64,000 nt of DNA from Limnanthes douglasii subsp. nivea (taxonomy: Eukaryota; Streptophyta; Magnoliopsida; Brassicales; Limnanthaceae), in NCBI GenBank assembly GCA_036936605.1, contig JAUPFV010000002.1, forward strand, positions 321,982,893 to 322,046,892, written 5' to 3'. The notes beneath the pieces are model-generated. The model saw only the letters and a list, made by a program, of their open reading frames with translations, had not been told where the DNA came from and did not search any database. This document shows positions 1-10,399 of the stretch, piece by piece. Made by a program: the position numbers and the translations under genes. Position 1 is the stretch's first letter; the number at the start of each line of letters is the position of its first letter.

Positions 1-560
1 GGATTCATCATGATGCCAATATTCCTCATCCACACAGAAGATATTCATGAAGTGATATACATTCTGGAACCTATGTCTTTGGAATTTTTCACCCGACGGA
101 TGAGCATTTTATTTCAACATGTCTTATTGTTATCCTTGAAAATGCTGGTTTTGTTGCGCCCGCTTCTACCCTTATCAATTTGGTTGGTTATATCTTGTTA
201 ACGCTTGTGGATAATATTATTACTCATTTGGATCGGGGGTACATCATTCAACGAGAAACCTATTTGCGGTTCATTGTTGTTCTGGGTCATCCACGAATGG
301 GAGGATTAACCTTATTGATTAACGGAAATACTCGGCTGGGCAGCTCGGGCCTACTAGAATCTTAACGAATGCCTATAGAACTACTAGTACCTTTTTCCTT
401 GTTTTGGTTTAATGACCTTTGTTCTGAGTATTTTTTGCCCTCTTTGCGAGACATATTGAAAGGAAGCTTCCTCCTCCAATTTTTTCCTCTTTCAATATTC
501 CAAAACTTGTATCATCTCCTTTCTCATCACCCAAATACTCTACAACGGATCTGATTATTG
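1..560 (-). mobile_element. Edge of a gypsy A copy, region upstream of gag/pol
   Basis: Read on the minus strand this matches 18,365-18,960 (plus) and, in part, 15,160-15,370 (minus), with many small differences. In both other places it lies directly upstream of the gypsy A gag/pol region, so this is the same part of a third long copy that continues to the left of the window. All frames carry stops. Fragments of one frame recur in the copies, for example a stretch reading FQYVSQRGQKILRT on the minus strand, so it was once coding. I do not recognise the protein and call it only gag-proximal. Confidence 0.6.
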
Positions 561-789
561 GATCAGGTGAGACTAATTATTCATGTAATAATATAAATTG
601 TTAGTTTTTTCCTTCCTCAGCGACTGAGCTAGTCGTTCAAGTTGAATCAAAAGGGTTGAAAAGGGTTGCAGGAAGCGTCGCGACAAGAGGTTGTCAGGCA
701 GGATCCTCCATCTCTACATCATCTACCAATGGTTCATATATTCTCCATAATTCGACATCAAATACTTTGAATTTTTTTTTGTTTTGGTT
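561..789. other. Short region without a recognised gene
   Basis: This stretch lies between the gypsy edge and the duplicated MADS upstream region. It holds a 66-codon plus-strand frame with no family signature. It may be a further part of the gypsy segment on the minus strand, but no second copy was found in the window. Confidence 0.4.
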
Positions 790-1110
790 ACTTGGGAAGT
801 ATATATATATAAGCTTTAACTTTATTATAAGGGTGCTATTTTTTCTAAAACTTTGAAAATAAATATTGAGAATAATCTCTTTTTATTTGAGCTGTTTAAT
901 TTATTTTCATTATAGGGGTTTCTGTTTTTTTAAGTAAAAGGGTATCTTTATTAATAATAAGGATCCAAATGGAAGTAATACAAAGATAAAAATATATGAA
1001 ATAATTTTATTAAAATAAGGACTTGCTAAGTCAATTTCCAAATAAAATTTGAGAGCGCACCAATTTTAGGAAAATTTTAATTTTCCTTCCTAACGGACTT
1101 TGAGAGAGGG
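790..1110 (+). repeat. Upstream repeat, copy 1
   Basis: It aligns with 5,245-5,545 in the same orientation. Shared landmarks are AAGCTTTAACTTTATTATAA, a TTTTAAGTAAAAG(G/A)GTATC block and TTATTAATAATAA. It runs straight into a segment matching the core promoter of the intact MADS-box gene, so it looks like the distal part of a duplicated gene upstream region. Confidence 0.7.
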
Positions 1111-1246
1111 CCAATTTGATTCCAAAATACAATTAAACCTAAATACATAATTACCCTAGTGCCTCTTCTTTATAATATAATCTATATAAAAAAAAGGTTT
1201 CATTCTGTATTTTAGGGAATTCTTCTTCTCTCCTTTTCCTCTGCTG
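1110..1246 (+). promoter_or_regulatory. Orphaned copy of the MADS-box gene promoter and 5' UTR
   Basis: This matches 38,965-39,117, directly upstream of the intact MADS gene. Shared parts include TTTGATTCCAAAATA(C/T)AATT, CCCTAG, AGTGCCTCTTCTTTATAA (with the TATA-like element at about 1,170) and the pyrimidine-rich leader ending CTGTCA. The match stops at the position of the start codon, where gypsy A sequence begins (compare the gypsy 5' junctions at 15,180 and 18,945). The promoter therefore survives and the coding region does not. Confidence 0.75.
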
Positions 1247-1376
1247 TCATGATGAAGAGTCCCCACTATACCCGTATATTTTGTATAACGTTATACCATT
1301 ACTCTTTTAAAACCACAAAATGGATAAGTACTACGGGAAAAGATAACTAGAGCGTCAAATTCAAGAGTTCAACAAT

Positions 1377-1649
1377 GTGATACTACAATATAGAATTGAT
1401 GATAACATTTTGAGGAAGTATATTCCTAAATATTTTAATGTTTTCTCTAACCTGTCGAGGAAGTATCGTTCATGTTTCAAAAACTTCCCGAAAAAATGCA
1501 TCAAAAGCTATAAGATGCTTCACACCATCCAGAAACCATCTTGTGAGTTTAAAGGTTATCAAGGGAGCATATACGACATAATCATTTGCAAGAGGATTTC
1601 TAATGAAACTCTTAAAGAGTATCCACTTATTCGTAGAAAAATATATTAA
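1377..1649 (+). pseudogene. Gag-like fragment of gypsy A1
   Basis: A 90-codon frame ends RRKIY. The same peptide register recurs, broken, in copy A2 at 19,080-19,330 (SNETLKEYPL is shared). By position, between the 5' region and the protease, it should be the middle of Gag: a run of basic, Ser/Phe-rich residues followed by SCEFKGYQGSIYDIIICKRI. This resembles the part of Tat-type Gag where a short helical region precedes the zinc knuckles, but the similarity is weak and the label rests mainly on gene order. Confidence 0.4.
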
Positions 1650-2264
1650 TTACAATACAATCACGAAGATCTACAAGTTGAGGTAGAGCGATATATTAAA
1701 GTAAATTAATTTCTATAGAAAAGAAAACAGGGAATACAGAAACCCCAGCAAGATGCCTTAAAGTCAATAAGAACGACACACTTGCTCAAATCAATAAAAA
1801 GAATGATACACCAAGGAACAATGGTTCTTCAAATTTGACAAAGCTACAAAATAGTTAGACTCAAGATTATAAAGGGAAATTCAAAAATGGTTACGACACT
1901 ATCAGTAACAAGAGGACTCAGTAGCCTCTAAGAGGAAAATCTACGGAGCTGACCTCAACTTTGACAATAATCTATATAAATAAAAAAGATAGTGGTAAGT
2001 AAAATTTACAAGGGAAGTTGTATATGGTGATAGAGCATACAAACATAAGTAACTATCGTAAGTTTCATGGTGATATTGGTAATTCTCTTAGAAATTGATG
2101 TACTTTGAATGATCAAGTCCAATACTTAGTTCATGAAGGCAATCTAAGTGAGTTTTAAAGAAGAAAGAAATAAAGGAACTGGGAAAAGGTTCTTGTCAAC
2201 ATGAAAAACAGGCTTCGGCCTGAGCCAAAGAACAAAGAACATTTGATACAAATACTATCATAGT

Positions 2265-2790
2265 GATCAAAAGAGAGGAAGGATACATTGATCAAGATCC
2301 AAACAGAAAGAGAGTTTATGTGATTGCTAGAGGAGATCCATACTTCAGAGTTTTCAAAAATCTGAGAAGAAAGTATGTAAATGAGATAAATCCGACATTT
2401 TGAGGGTAGACGTCTCCACATATTTACCAAAATAAATATGAGATACAAATATTATCGAAATAGACATCTCCATACATAGATGCGGTTTTAATAACAGTAA
2501 AGTTCCCCGGAGTAAAAATCAAGAGGAGCAACAATGTTGAACGCAACTCATATAATATTTAAGGTTTCAACGAAGCAAATATGACTGTATTAGGGGAGGT
2601 AACTCTGAATGTTGCTCTCATAAAGGAGTACCAAAACAAGGTGCAATGCTTATTCATAGTGTTATAGGAATCATCATTTATGTAGAATCATTGCACTTAA
2701 AGTACTGCAAAGAAAAAAAGAATTGGTCATCTTGGAAGGGATATAACCCAAAAGAAGGCCCCCAATTGGTCCAAAGAAAGATGTTGAAGA
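2265..2790 (+). pseudogene. Protease-region remnant of gypsy A1
   Basis: Broken frames preserve a segment reading GFNEANMTVLGEVTLNVALI (about 2,566-2,630). This fits the C-terminal half of a gypsy aspartic protease, where GF...LG.V.L.V is usual. The catalytic D-S/T-G triad is not readable. The same region is present in copy A2 (20,240-20,460) and in reverse at 13,600-13,850. The element's proteinase would have cut the Gag-Pol polyprotein. This copy cannot. Confidence 0.5.
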
Positions 2791-3138
2791 TAGAGAGATA
2801 GAAGCAAACAATACCCTAAAGATTAGCCAAGATATCAGAACTCACCTCGTGTAAAAAATTATCATTTAAGAAAAACTACTTAAATATGTTTGCATAGATT
2901 ACGTGTGAGATGACCAGAGTCTAAGACAAAGTCATCCACCACGAATTGCGTATCAAAAAAATATTTTGGCATATTGTAAAAAATAAGAGATTCTACTCGA
3001 AATAAAAAAATATAGTTAATTATTACATAAATGTATAAAATGAATGTTGTAAAACACATATGATAGTCTTATTAACCTATATAGATATATCATCTTGTTC
3101 GGGTCAAAAATAAAAATTGAAAGTGAAGAATATGCATA

Positions 3139-3620
3139 GACTTTACAGACCACAACAAATCATTTCCAAAGGATCCATATACACTTCAAAGGTTTGAACA
3201 ACTTATAGATGCAAAATCTAGAAACAAAATGTTATCTTTTATAGAGGTATTTGAAAGATACAATCAAATACATATGTGTAGTGAAGACCACAAACACACA
3301 AGAATCCTCACAAAAAGAAGGCTACATTGCTACAATATAATGCCCATCCGATTAAAAATATTCAGAGCACCTACCAAATGCTAGTGAGTAAGATCTTTGC
3401 AAATCAGCCGGGGCTTAACATATAAGGCTACAATGATGATATGTAGGTAACAATCCTTTATAAATAAGATCACTTAGCTTACTTAACCGAGACGTGTAAA
3501 GTTTGAACGAATGAACCGTAAATTGAATCCTAAAAAGTTCACCTCGGATGTACGATTCGATAAACTCTTGGATTCCATGGTGAGCGAAATAAGAACTAAA
3601 GAAAATATAATCCAACTTGA
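3139..3620 (+). pseudogene. Reverse transcriptase remnant of gypsy A1
   Basis: Translation gives CIDFTDHNKSFPKDPYTL, then FEQLIDAK, LSFIEVFERYNQIHM and, after small shifts, RLHCYNIMPIRLK. This is the gypsy RT series (D-F/L-N-K..P.D.F.LP, DQL.D, LSF.D...GYNQI, YCY..MPFGLKNA). The catalytic block at about 3,430 reads DDM followed by a stop, where copy A2 has YIDDML. The copy is dead, with several stops. Other frames in the region are shadows. Confidence 0.8.
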
Positions 3621-3854
3621 AAATTTAGTAGCAATGAAGCCATCAAGGAATGACAAAAAAATTTAAATTCTAACATGAAGAGAACCACTTAATAGGTTCT
3701 TGTCAAAATCCTCAGATAAGCGTCATTCCTTCCTTGAAATCCTGAAAGAATAAGAAATGTTTGAATGAACCATATAATTTTATGAAGAACTCAATAACAT
3801 AAGATATTTTAATTTTCCTCAAAGGTGTTAAATAATCCTTAGCGATACGAAAAC

Positions 3855-4100
3855 TTGTATATGTACCTCGCAATGTCAGATAATATGGTCAATGTAGTGC
3901 AACTCAGAAGGAATTGTAATATAGTATACTATGTAAGTAAATCTTTATTACCAATTGAAACTAGACATTTAAAATTGGAAAAACTTCTTTTAGCACTAGT
4001 ACTTGCAGTTAGAAAAATGATACCATATTTCCAAGCACACATAACAGTAGTTAAAACTTATTTTCCTTTTGGAAATATGATACAAAACCATGCTGCATAA
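3855..4100 (+). pseudogene. RNase H remnant following the gypsy A1 RT
   Basis: An 81-codon frame carries YYVSKSLLPIETRHLKLEKL and LALVLAVRKMIPYFQAHITV. This is the hallmark of the RNase H domain that directly follows RT in Tat-type gypsy elements (VSK.L...ETRY..LEK..LALV.A.RKL.PYFQ.H...V). It is the best-preserved peptide of this copy and stands in the right order, about 450 bp after the RT core. The second RNase H and the integrase present in copy A2 are missing here. Confidence 0.85.
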
Positions 4101-4334
4101 GGAAGATAGACTAAAAGGTCAGGAAAACTAGGGGATTATAATTTCTATGTTGAATTGATAACGAAAATCGAAGCCAAGCACTAGCAAATTTGTTTATCAA
4201 GTTCGAGTCTGAGAGACTTCAATGCTAGGAGAGTATATCTCTTAACTAATTCTTAATTACTTGTAAACCAGACATCAAGATAGTCGAAGCCAAATATGAT
4301 AACTTTATTTAGTACTTGATAGAGTTACAATAAA

Positions 4335-5240
4335 ACTACCTTTTTTATATTATCTTTTTGGGATAAATCTAAATGTTGGTTGATTTCACTACAACCGAGA
4401 GTAATCAACCTTTGCGATGAATTAGAATAATTTTCTACATGAAATGTTTTCCATCAATAGCTAAATTACAAAAATACATCCTCAAATTATTTTTCATACA
4501 ACAACGAATCACTTTATGAGATATGATAAATAGTCACTGAATTTTTATGAAGTTGTCTTTCTTATGAAGTAGAGATTTGGATGCAAATTAAACATTTAAT
4601 AATGGTTTAATCTCTAACTATCAGTTTATAGTACATGAAGCTACATATGCTTGATAAACAATAAGATATTCGAACATGCCTAAAACTTATTGAATTCATG
4701 TCAAATAACAATTACTCCTTAGTTGCGGAACCAAATAAAAAATTTCAAAATGATTTTTTAAGACACCAAAACAAATTGAAGGATTAATGGTGGGAAGATG
4801 CACTGAGTAAATTCATTACGAATACTAAATGGTCGCTTGAGCAACCCAAAATTTATGGAATGAAGTTTCAATATTTGACTCAAATTCATAGTACATCAAT
4901 CCAGTATTTTGAAGTTCAAGTTGACTACAGCTAAAGTATGTTCTTGCAATAATGAAGATTTGTTTAATGAATTTAAACAACTTCAACGATGGACGTAATC
5001 ATCACTCCTACAAGTGTTATAAAAGTAGAGGAATCTCAAGAGATAAGTAGTTTGAGGATAATATTGAAGAGGAATAAAATATAAATTTTTTATAAAATAA
5101 TATTACTAGAATATTCTAACTGGTTACCGGCTAAATTTATAACGTTTATAAAAACAATTATGTGAAGGTTACTTACCCATAAATACACGTGTCTTCTCAA
5201 AAGTGAAAGCTAACGTTAGAATAATATAAATAATGTTAAA
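4335..5240 (+). repeat. Unit U, copy 1 (MADS-downstream repeat)
   Basis: This aligns with 40,310-41,000 (downstream of the intact MADS gene), with 16,433-17,000 and with 53,731-54,300. Shared blocks include CTTATGAAGTA.(A/C)GATTTGGATGCAA, a TTTATAGTACAT motif, CAATCCA(A/G)TAT.TTGAAGTTCAAG and TTGACTACAG. No frame is conserved among the copies, so it is taken as non-coding gene flank. Together with 1,110-1,246 it brackets the gypsy fragment the way promoter and 3' flank bracket the real gene. Confidence 0.7.
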
Positions 5241-5244
5241 ATAA

Positions 5245-5620
5245 TATAAATAAGCTTTAACTTTATTATAAGGGTGCTATTTTTCTAAATCTTTGAAAAT
5301 AAATATCGAGAATATTGTTGTTTATTTGAGGTGTTTAATTTATTTTCTTCATTTGGGTTTTGGTTTTTTTTAAGTAAAAGAGTATCTTTATTAATAATAA
5401 AGATTGAATCAAAGTAATACAAAGATAAATATATATAAAGTAAAATGATAAAGATAAGGATTTGCTAGGTAAATTTCAAAATGAAATTTGAGAGAGGCCC
5501 AATTTTGGAAAAAAAATTAATTTATCTTCCCAACGAAATTAGGTTCGATTAGAAATTTTTGAAAGCCTTTATATTAGACCAAGCACAAAAGCCTCTTCTT
5601 CTTCCAAATTTTCCGCAACT
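5245..5620 (+). repeat. Upstream repeat, copy 2
   Basis: This is the same sequence as 790-1,110, about 4.4 kb further on and in tandem. The match is clear up to about 5,545. Beyond that only GCCTCTTCTTCT recalls the MADS promoter. It suggests a second tandem MADS-type unit, but no MADS coding sequence follows, and a hAT MITE has inserted at 5,624. Confidence 0.65.
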
Positions 5621-5623
5621 AGC

Positions 5624-5973
5624 TAAGGATGGAAATTTGTTTGCTGTCCGTCCAGTCCGGACGGATTTTGTTCGGCTCGAACATAGAACGTGCTGGGTCC
5701 GGATTAAAAAATTGTAATCCACAACCGGACCTAGATGGATTCGGGTTTCTAGTTGTTCCGACCTGTTCCGGTCCGAAATTTATAAAATATATAAAATTAA
5801 TAATTTTATATATAATCAAATAAATTAATATATTTAAATTAAATTAAAAAATATTTAAAAAATATTAAAATTAATGTCCGCGGGTCGGGCCGGGTTCGGG
5901 TTCAAGTATCCAAAAAGCGGGCTCGGACAGGCCGGCCCACACCTGGCCCGCAAATGGTTCATTGCCATCCCTA
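5624..5973. mobile_element. hAT-type miniature inverted-repeat element (MITE)
   Basis: The left end TAAGGATGGAAAT and the right end read inverted, TAGGGATGGCAAT, agree at 11 of 13 positions and fit the TAGGGATG-type ends of the hAT superfamily. Both sides carry the identical 8-bp duplication CAACTAGC (5,616-5,623 and 5,974-5,981), the target length typical of hAT. The 350-bp interior is locally GC-rich, with CGGGTCGGGC-like and GGTCCGGA-like repeats, and contains no transposase. Two overlapping frames across it on opposite strands are chance. It would need a transposase from elsewhere. Confidence 0.92.
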
Positions 5974-6297
5974 CAACTAGCCAATCTCACGTCGAATACA
6001 CTATTAAATGAAGCATTATTGAAAGGAGAATCTTCTTTCTTCAAGTAACCAAGAGTCTTAATTTCCACCTCATCTCTGTATCACCATGAGTTCAAATCCT
6101 TCACCCTTTACCATAACAACCTTAATCCTTGAGGCTCCTTAACAAAATTACAAGAGGAAAAACAGCCACATACCAATGAAAACAAAGAAAAAAATTGATT
6201 TAATCGGGATTAATGTATAACAAACCTAAACTTTCAAAAACAACAATAACGAAAAGATTGTTTGGAGCGTTGTAATAATCAAAGTATTGTCTTTTTT
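5974..6297. other. Region without a recognised gene
   Basis: The first 8 bases are the target duplication of the hAT element. The rest is host or old repeat sequence continuing from 5,620. A short frame starting at 6,085 ends after 18 codons. Nothing recognisable was seen. Confidence 0.4.
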
Positions 6298-6546
6298 TCA
6301 TTTCATAGTCCATTTTGCAAGACAGCCTACGATTTGGTTCTTGACTCTTTGAATTTGTCTAATGGTCATTTTGAAATTAATAAACTTTCTGCACATTGAA
6401 AGAAGGGAGTCGAGGTACCAGGAAACTTTTTTATCACCAAGTAAGTTGTTTAACAATAAGCTATCTGATTCAATTTCAATTTCAGTCCAGTTATTTTGAT
6501 TACAGATGATCAGGCCCTCCAATAAAGCTCTGCACTCTGCGAGCAA
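6298..6546 (-). pseudogene. LINE-type RNase H domain remnant (RVT_3-like)
   Basis: The 82-residue minus-strand frame reads AECRALLEGL near the start, then EIEIESDSLLL, KVSWYLDSLLSMCRKF, IRQIQRVKNQIVGCLAKW and a stop. This is the C-terminal two thirds of the plant RNase H-like domain found at the end of LINE polyproteins and in isolated RVT_3 genes: AE..AL..GL, the ESDS catalytic strand, and the closing R..N..A..LAK block. The first catalytic strand lies upstream and is missing, and the D usually found in the last block (N..AD.LA) is G-C here. It is a relic, cut on its 5' side by the gypsy copy that starts at about 6,560. Confidence 0.8.
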
Positions 6547-7106
6547 ATGGGTTAGTTTACCAAATATAATGTCAGTACCAAGAATGATAGTTAGTTTACC
6601 ATATAGTTATTTTACCAATCATTAATGTATATAACATCTCACCGATTGGGGAATCCATATGATGGAAAAATAGATTTTTTGTAACTATAAAAAAATCCAT
6701 TGGATGTTCATGAATATGAGGTTGTTTTTTTAAAATTATTTTCTTAATTACGGGCTTCGATTTTCTCTTGCTCCAGACCTAGTCAAAGTTTTTCAAAAAT
6801 TATAAATATTTCTCCAAGATAACTTGTTCCTAATTCCTTAAGTCTTTTGCTTTCCGGTATCATTTTATCAATAGATGCTTTTGAACTTTGTCTACGAATG
6901 AATTTCTTACTCTTGTTAAGGTTTATGGCTGAAAGACCAACCCATTTTCTTGCTTCTTGAAGAAATAAAATTCCAATTTTTTTAATGAACTTCTAACTTA
7001 TAAAAAGTGTGAAAGGATAAACTTATTAGAAGACCAAGCATATAACAACAAATCCACCTATCAGCCAATATTAGCGTTTCAATTGTAAATTTCCCTCATT
7101 GTTAAG

Positions 7107-9842
7107 ATGACTTTTTATGAAAAAAGAGAAAACCATACTCGCATGAAGTACACTCAAATGATGGATGAGGTTTCCAAGTTTTTTTATTTCTACATCTCAA
7201 TTATTATACCCGAAGAATTTATCCATAATGGGTTATAGTCGAGTATTGTTGTGCAAGAAGGCTTAATTATTTGTATTTCCACCAAGATAGATACTCTAAA
7301 AAACCTTCTCTTGTAAAGTAGGATTTTTTGAAGCTATTTTCGAAGAAGAAGGTTATAAAGATAAAACGTCTAGAAGAAAATTTTGCTGAAAGTGTTTTCT
7401 AATATGAAATTGTGTAGCAAATCGAAAACCCGAGGTTTAACTAAAATATATTATGTTCCTTAAGATGTTACAAAATTCAAAGTTGAGGCTGTTGATGTTT
7501 GTAAAGAAATTGTTGCGAGTGTGCTTGGCTTAGAAAATAAACGAGGAACTTGTCCTAGTATTTCTAAAGAAGAGATAAAAGATGAGCACGATAATATATC
7601 GTTGATTAAGTGGAGAAAAACTCGATGGCCAAACGTAATATGTGTGATAATATTATCACTACCATTAAAAATAATTTATCTAATGAGAATGAAACAGGTA
7701 AACCTCTGTCTCCCATTACTGAGCAATAAACTACAACTTCCGCTCTTTAATATACTCATGGTCCCCATCAATGTTATTCGTTAAAGCATGTTTTTAAGAA
7801 AAGTATATATGACGCTTTAACTCCTACCATTTATCTTTATATACTTGTTCTTTCCAAGTATGTCATTTTGTGTGAAAATATGGTTGGACCAAACCTATTT
7901 AACATGAGCATCATTTCTCTTGTTCTATCTAAATGAGTTATTATTTTGTATGGCTCTACTCCGAAACGAGTTTTTGAATTTAGAGGGAAAGTTATGGAAG
8001 TCATGCCATAGTTAATTCCTAAGCCTGATTTTAAAGATATGGGATATAAGAAAATTGTTGATACTAAGGCGGCCACCAAATGAGATCATGATGATTTAAT
8101 TCATTTCCAATTTGATTAGAATAAAGCCAAAGGTATTCCTAAGGTTGTAACTTCTTTATTTATGAAGCTTTCTTTCTCTATTGATAATAAAACTGTTGAA
8201 ATTTTTAAGGCATCTGCGATTGTAATTAGTGAACCCACACACTCATAAAAATATTTTGGTTGTCGAAGTAGTTAATGAAGAGGTTAATATAATGAGGATG
8301 TGGTTGTCACTAGTGAGTATTGTGTTAACTCTTCAATGACTCCTCCAACTCATATCAGTGTTGATGATAATCCTTTGAATGATGCAACATAACATTTAGA
8401 GTACCTTATATTATAGATATCAATATTAAGAATACCATAAATGTGGATCCAAATGGTGACCTACCCAATATGGGTGTGTCTTCGTCCGAAGCTACCACTA
8501 CAACATGTTATGTATTTTCGTTGGACTTTCGAGAGATATTAACTCACTTTCTTTAGTCAACAAAATGAAAATTCCAACCCACTTTTGTCCATAAACCTAT
8601 AAAAGAGGCACTTTAATTTGGGATTTGAGATAACATAAGATTTTATTTCTCTTCTTATGCTTACCTCTTTGAATCTTGCTGCAGTATATAAACTAGTTAT
8701 ATATTGTATATATACTACATGTCATTTTCATAGAATTTTTAATCGTTTAACCATGCTTTATCTTTATAATGTTCATCATATAAATTACGTTTCCAATCTT
8801 TGGACTTTTCTTGATGGTGCTGCTAAACCTTTAAAAAAACTATTCAAGAACAGTTTCTCTTGAAGTTAAGATTGAAATGATACAAGCTAAGAAAAACCAA
8901 AATTGAAAGTTGTTAGGAGAGAGAGAGATAAAGAAAGAAATATGATGTTGAAAATTGAGTTAGAATCCAAGGCTAAAGTCGAGGTTGTACTAAATGAATA
9001 ACTGAAGAATAAGTTGTTTGCGTGTCTCAGTTAAGGAGTGCATTGAATCACACCCAAGAAACCATTTTGGCTAGCTACCAGTTTGGTAAGTTTTTTTGGA
9101 ATGTGACTTGTGTTCAAGGTAGCGTTATTTATTATTATAAAGAGAATGCTTTTAAGGTTGAAGTAATTGTTGTTTATTATCTTCTGTTGAGAAAACAATC
9201 ATTGATACCAAGGCCTACGTCGGAGGTAGTAAAGTCAAAGATACATGAGAAATTAAATGTCTAGAAGTTAAAGAATAACTCATTTTCAAACTTTTAATTA
9301 CTAAACGATAGTCTCTGATGCAAGACGCTATTACTTATTAGACAAAATTATCGTGTCTAGTCGTGCACCAGTTTTGGACGTTCGTTCCAAGTTAGTTCTA
9401 CATTTTCACAAGAAATACCTCAACATGAATTTAGGTAGCTTATGGTATTATGTTCGTGAGAATGAATGAGAGAATGACTTAGATAGCTTAAGGATAGTGC
9501 ATATATTGCAGCCTTGTTGAATAAAATGAAAACAGGGCAATAAATGACTTAAGAAAGACAACGTTTCATGAATATTGTGAAATAAGTGGTATTGAGAAAG
9601 ACAGTGGTGGGACTAGTAATGTTTAAGATGTCGGTACTAGAAGTGACAATCTTAACGATACTAGTGTTGTCCCAACAAAATATTCTATTGATTCTGAAAA
9701 TAATGTTGAAACAAGAATTCTTATTACTCTATGTTTTGTAATGTTGAAAGAATTGTATTTTACTTTTGTATTAAGAATATTGTTTTATTTTGAAGTACTC
9801 CTTATTATAATTTTATTTGATGAGTCTTTATGCTTTTATTAA
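7107..9842 (+). pseudogene. Antisense gene of gypsy A, copy 1
   Basis: This is a plus-strand frame in a minus-strand element, placed between integrase and the 3' end. It starts MTFYEKRENHTRMKYTQMMD, is matched by starts at 26,413 and 57,805, and ends with a shared segment LITLCFVMLK.LYFTFVLRIL.YFEVLLII before a stop (9,840-9,842) that is at the same place in all three copies. About 2.7 kb, equal to roughly 910 residues. The frame has several stops and shifts here. Intact pieces lie at 7,521-7,784, 8,657-8,863 and 9,022-9,264. An opposite-strand gene in this position is known in Tat-lineage elements such as Grande and Retand. I do not recognise its function. Confidence 0.65.
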
Positions 9843-10399
9843 AAACTTAATGCTCTCTATTTTTTAATTAATTGATTAATTCCAATAAGCCGACACTTTA
9901 TTAATGAACATTTATGTTCATTTCTTGGAGTTTTTTAGAATTGTTTAGATACGTTTATAGTGCATAACTCCATGTATTGGTTCTCTCTCTTGTTTTGTGA
10001 AGCAGCCAAAGCTTGCTTTTCTGTCAAACTCTATCGTTATTATAGAGTTGATAAAGCCTTTAATGTCTCCATGGATCACTTTATTTTTTAAAGAGTTATG
10101 TTGAGACCTACTATTATTAGAGACTTTATTAACCTTTAGTGTTTTTGATGGAGAATTTTATTTTATAAAGAATGGTTTTTTATCATCTAAGACTTGTGTT
10201 AGAGTTTAAAAAGTCTTCAAAATTCTTGGTCGGGTCCCATATTTTGGCTTGTTGGCATTTGTTTTATATATAAAATGAGACTAAATTTTTGGCACGAAAA
10301 ACATTTTATTAATGTGGAGTGGAGGCTTAATAACTTCTCCCACCACCAAAGGAGGTAATAGTATATCCTCATAGTATAACATATACATTGAAAGCTTGA

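Larger units (their letters stand above)
1247..4333 (+). mobile_element. Ty3/gypsy A fragment, gag-protease-RT-RNase H (copy A1)
   Basis: This segment is collinear with 18,945-21,990 (plus) and the reverse complement of about 12,000-15,180. It carries remnants of gag, protease, reverse transcriptase and RNase H in the usual gypsy order, all broken by stops and frameshifts. It ends at GATAGAGTTACAAT, where copy A2 continues toward the second RNase H and integrase. No LTRs are present at either end. It sits exactly where the coding region of a duplicated MADS gene should be. Confidence 0.8.

Noticed and set aside
5619..5823. Two overlapping frames of about 65 codons on opposite strands
   Set aside because: They lie within the hAT MITE. 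Its GC-rich repeats lack stops by chance.
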